NCBI GenBank assembly: GCA_036510735.1
Contig: DATCDK010000031.1
Span: 1-8,588, forward strand
DNA length: 8,588 nucleotides
DNA from: PALSA-607 sp036510735
GTDB lineage: Bacteria > Actinomycetota > Actinomycetes > Acidothermales > Acidothermaceae
Direction of reading: 5' to 3'
Shown here in pieces: positions 6,587 to 8,588 of this stretch (position 1 is its first letter; the number at the start of each line of letters is the position of its first letter). The notes under the pieces are model-generated. The model was not told the origin of the DNA. It did no database searches and saw only the letters and a list, made by a program, of their open reading frames with translations. The position numbers and the translations under genes are program-made.

Positions 6587-7885
6587 TCACCGACCGCCAC
6601 GGGATAGATGCAATACCACTGCTGTCTTGTGCAGACCTCGCCGAAACACATTGGGGCCCCGCGCGGCAATGGCGGCCGCGGCGCTCGGCTCTCGGCGAGC
6701 GAGCGACATCAACATGCCCAACGCGAACATCGTGGGGATCAGCGACGAGCCGCCGGCTGATATCAGTGGTAACGGAATACCCGTGATCGGCAGCAACCCG
6801 ATCACCGCGCCGACGTTGACCAGCGCTTGCACGAGGAGCCACGCGACGATGGCCGATGCCGCTAGACGGGAGAACATGTCTCGGCTGCGCTGCGCGACCC
6901 GGATGCCCGAATAAGCCAACACCGCAAACAAAATTAGGACGGCGATCGTGCCGACCAGCCCCAGCTCCTCGCCGATGATGGCGAAGATGAAGTCGGTGTG
7001 TGCCTCTGGTAGGTACCCCCACTTTTGGCGACTGCTGCCAAGACCGACGCCCCACCAGCCACCCGCGCCGAGGCCGTAGATACCCTGGCACGATTGCCAC
7101 CCGGTGTTGAGGCAGTCCTTGAACGGGTGGCTGAAACTCAAGAGCCGCTGCAGTCGATAGGGCTCGCTGATAGCGAGGTAAGAGACGCCACAAACGACGG
7201 CGAGCATCGTGACCACGAACAGTCGCAATGGCGCGCCGACGACCCAGAGCAGCGACAACACGATGGTGAGAACCACGAGCATGGTGCCGAGGTCGTGCTC
7301 TTTCTCGATCAACGCGAGCACGAAGAGCGAGAGCGGCAACAGCGGCACCAGAATCCGCCGGTAACTGTCGAGCGTGCCCAGCTTGTGCTTGCGCGCGAGC
7401 AGGTCGGCGCCCCACAACACCAAGCCCAACTTGGCGAATTCCGACGGCTGGATCGTGAAGGGGCCACCGAACGCGACCCACCGCGTCGCGCCGTTCGCCG
7501 AGACACCGAGGCCAGGGACGAGTACGGCGACCAGCAATCCGCACGACACAAAGAGCGCGGGATAGGCAAGGAACCGGAATACCTTCAACGGCAGCCGGCT
7601 CGCCACTAACAGCAACGGGATACCGATCGACAGCCACAGCAGTTGCTTCTCGACCACGGCGAACGACACCTGGTCGGACTCGACGTAGGACGACGACCAC
7701 ACCATGACGACGCCGAATCCAACGAGCAGTGCCGTGCTTGCCAGCAGCAAGTAGTACGACGCCAGTGGCCGCCAGAGCACCGGCGGGTTCTCGATCTTCG
7801 ACCACAGGGCGGTGACCGTGCCCTCAGCAGCCGTGATCGGTTCTGGCGTGACCGAGGCCGGTCTCGTTCCGGTGGTCGTGGTCAC
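6587..7885 (-). CDS. ftsW: FtsW, SEDS septal peptidoglycan glycosyltransferase
   Basis: A complete 432-residue SEDS protein with a cytoplasmic N-terminal tail of about 40 residues and roughly ten hydrophobic segments between 43 and 396. SEDS signatures include GATRWVAFGGPFTIQPSEFAKL (132-153 region), the likely catalytic aspartate D198 in KEHDLGTM, KWGYLPEAHTDFIFAIIGEELG (289-310) and the final GIPLPLISAGGSS (369-381). It polymerises lipid II into septal glycan together with a class B PBP (FtsI). The large outer loop before KWGYLP contains a cysteine pair, C258 and C265, which could form a disulfide outside the cell. The GTG start at 7883-7885 overlaps the murD TGA stop (GTGA), so translation is probably coupled. 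The tail after 397 is basic (RGPNVFRRGLHK). Location between murD and murG is the standard dcw position and separates it from RodA, the paralogue used for elongation. Confidence 0.96.
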   Translation of the reverse strand: MTTTTGTRPASVTPEPITAAEGTVTALWSKIENPPVLWRPLASYYLLLASTALLVGFGVVMVWSSSYVESDQVSFAVVEKQLLWLSIGIPLLLVASRLPLKVFRFLAYPALFVSCGLLVAVLVPGLGVSANGATRWVAFGGPFTIQPSEFAKLGLVLWGADLLARKHKLGTLDSYRRILVPLLPLSLFVLALIEKEHDLGTMLVVLTIVLSLLWVVGAPLRLFVVTMLAVVCGVSYLAISEPYRLQRLLSFSHPFKDCLNTGWQSCQGIYGLGAGGWWGVGLGSSRQKWGYLPEAHTDFIFAIIGEELGLVGTIAVLILFAVLAYSGIRVAQRSRDMFSRLAASAIVAWLLVQALVNVGAVIGLLPITGIPLPLISAGGSSLIPTMFALGMLMSLARREPSAAAAIAARGPNVFRRGLHKTAVVLHLSRGGR

Positions 7886-8588
7886 CTTGTCCGCTCCTGG
7901 AGTGCGCGCTCCTGGAGCCTGCGTACCGCAGCCGCGAACACATCACCGCGCTGGCCGTAGTCGCGGAACATGTCCATCGACGCGGCAGCCGGTGCGAGCA
8001 GAACAGTGTCGCCTGCGGTCGCCAATTCCAGTGCCTGCGCGACTACGCGATCCATGACGGCTTCCACTTGGTTAGTCTCGGGCGTCGCGACCTCGACCAC
8101 GCGGACATCTGGTGCGTGTCGCGCTAGTGCATCGGCAATTTCCGCTCTACATGCGCCGATGAGCACGACAGCCCGCAAACGAGGTGCGGCCATTCGAACC
8201 ACATCGTCGAACGCGATGCCCTTCCCGAGCCCGCCCGCGATCCACACGATGGAGTCAAAGGACGTGAGCGATGCCGCGGCCGCATGCGGGCTGGTGGCCT
8301 TCGAGTCGTCAACGAAACGAACGCCGTCGATCATTGCGACCTGGGCAATCCGATGTGGAGCAGGGGTAAATGTCCTTAGTCCCTCCGCGACCGCACCCGG
8401 CGGGACGCCATAGGCCCTCGCGAGTGCTGCGGCGGCAAGTGCATTGGCAACGTTGTGTGGGCCCGGAACGATGACGTCGGCCAGCGTGGCAACCTCGGTG
8501 GCCCCATTGTCGGCATCATCAACGAAGGCACGGTCGACCAGGAGGTCCTCAACGACACCTAGCTGATGCGGACGCGGACTGTGCAACG
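7882..8588 (-). CDS. murD: MurD, UDP-MurNAc-L-Ala--D-Glu ligase, C-terminal half
   Basis: The gene runs off the high-coordinate end; about 235 codons of an expected 450-490 are visible. The frame continues to the window edge, so the TTG near 8586 should be read as an internal Leu rather than a start. The visible part spans the end of the ATP domain (PGPHNVANALAAAALA) and domain 3: APHRIAQV, the conserved FVDDSKATSPHAAAASL (DSKATNPHA in many relatives, here Ser for Asn), VWIAGGLGKG, and the C-terminal LLAPAAASMDMFRDYGQRGDVF. MurD adds D-glutamate to UDP-MurNAc-L-Ala in the cytoplasm. Its TGA stop overlaps the ftsW GTG by 4 nt. Residues just before the stop contain a small repeat (LQERALQER), from an 11-bp direct repeat in the DNA. 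No catalytic P-loop can be checked because it lies outside. Confidence 0.96.
   Translation of the reverse strand, partial: LHSPRPHQLGVVEDLLVDRAFVDDADNGATEVATLADVIVPGPHNVANALAAAALARAYGVPPGAVAEGLRTFTPAPHRIAQVAMIDGVRFVDDSKATSPHAAAASLTSFDSIVWIAGGLGKGIAFDDVVRMAAPRLRAVVLIGACRAEIADALARHAPDVRVVEVATPETNQVEAVMDRVVAQALELATAGDTVLLAPAAASMDMFRDYGQRGDVFAAAVRRLQERALQERTR
7892..7917. repeat. 11-bp direct repeat at the 3' end of murD
   Basis: cgctcctggag occurs at 7892-7902 and again at 7907-7917, a 15-nt period that keeps the murD frame and encodes LQERALQER near its C-terminus. It looks like a small in-frame duplication that lengthens the tail by five residues just before ftsW begins; no function is implied. 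Confidence 0.6.

Noticed and set aside
5711..6607. 298-codon plus-strand open frame opposite murG
   Set aside because: Long only because murG is GC-rich and lacks stops in the complementary frame; composition is not protein-like.
6423..7805. 460-codon minus-strand open frame overlapping ftsW and the start of murG in another frame
   Set aside because: FtsW and MurG carry full family motifs in their own frames; this frame is Arg/Val/Gly-rich with no domain, so it is a frame shadow despite being longer than ftsW.

Overview
The window is a contiguous piece of an actinobacterial division and cell wall (dcw) cluster. Every convincing gene is on the minus strand, so transcription runs from high to low coordinates. 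In that order it holds murD (5' part outside the window), ftsW, murG, murC, a gap of 315 bases with no gene, ftsZ, pgeF (YlmD/YfiH type), yggS (PLP-binding, YlmE type), sepF, yggT, and the first 26 codons of divIVA/wag31. The host is inferred to be a high-GC actinobacterium. The grounds are the gene order, heavy GTG start use (six of the nine visible starts), the FtsZ tail, and the SepF/YggT/DivIVA block. The DivIVA N-terminus and the SepF C-terminus look less like mycobacteria than like Frankia, Geodermatophilus or Micromonospora-type lineages. That placement is a judgement from remembered sequences, not a search.

Region 4008-8588 encodes the cytoplasmic and membrane steps of lipid II synthesis plus the SEDS glycosyltransferase. 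MurC adds L-Ala and MurD adds D-Glu to UDP-MurNAc, MurG makes lipid II, and FtsW polymerises septal glycan. These genes are very tightly packed: murD/ftsW overlap by GTGA, ftsW and murG are 6 nt apart, and murG/murC overlap by ATGA. This points to one translationally coupled transcript.

Region 3693-4007 is the most notable part. In actinobacteria (and in most bacteria with a dcw cluster) ftsQ/divIB normally sits between murC and ftsZ, or just upstream of ftsZ. Here there is room for about 105 codons at most and all three minus-strand frames are broken by stops. I see no FtsQ transmembrane segment or POTRA domain. Instead the gap carries promoter-like hexamers, two hairpins, a 16-bp imperfect tandem repeat and the ftsZ ribosome-binding site, so it reads as a dedicated ftsZ control region.

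Region 1-3692 encodes the Z-ring and its attachments. FtsZ polymerises, SepF tethers it to the membrane, YggT is a small membrane protein, and DivIVA/Wag31 directs polar growth. Two metabolic housekeeping proteins (PgeF and YggS) sit between them, as is usual in Gram-positive bacteria. A TATAGT hexamer overlapping the yggT stop may give divIVA its own promoter. I found no mobile elements, RNA genes or CRISPR arrays. Apart from the missing ftsQ, the window is an ordinary dcw cluster.
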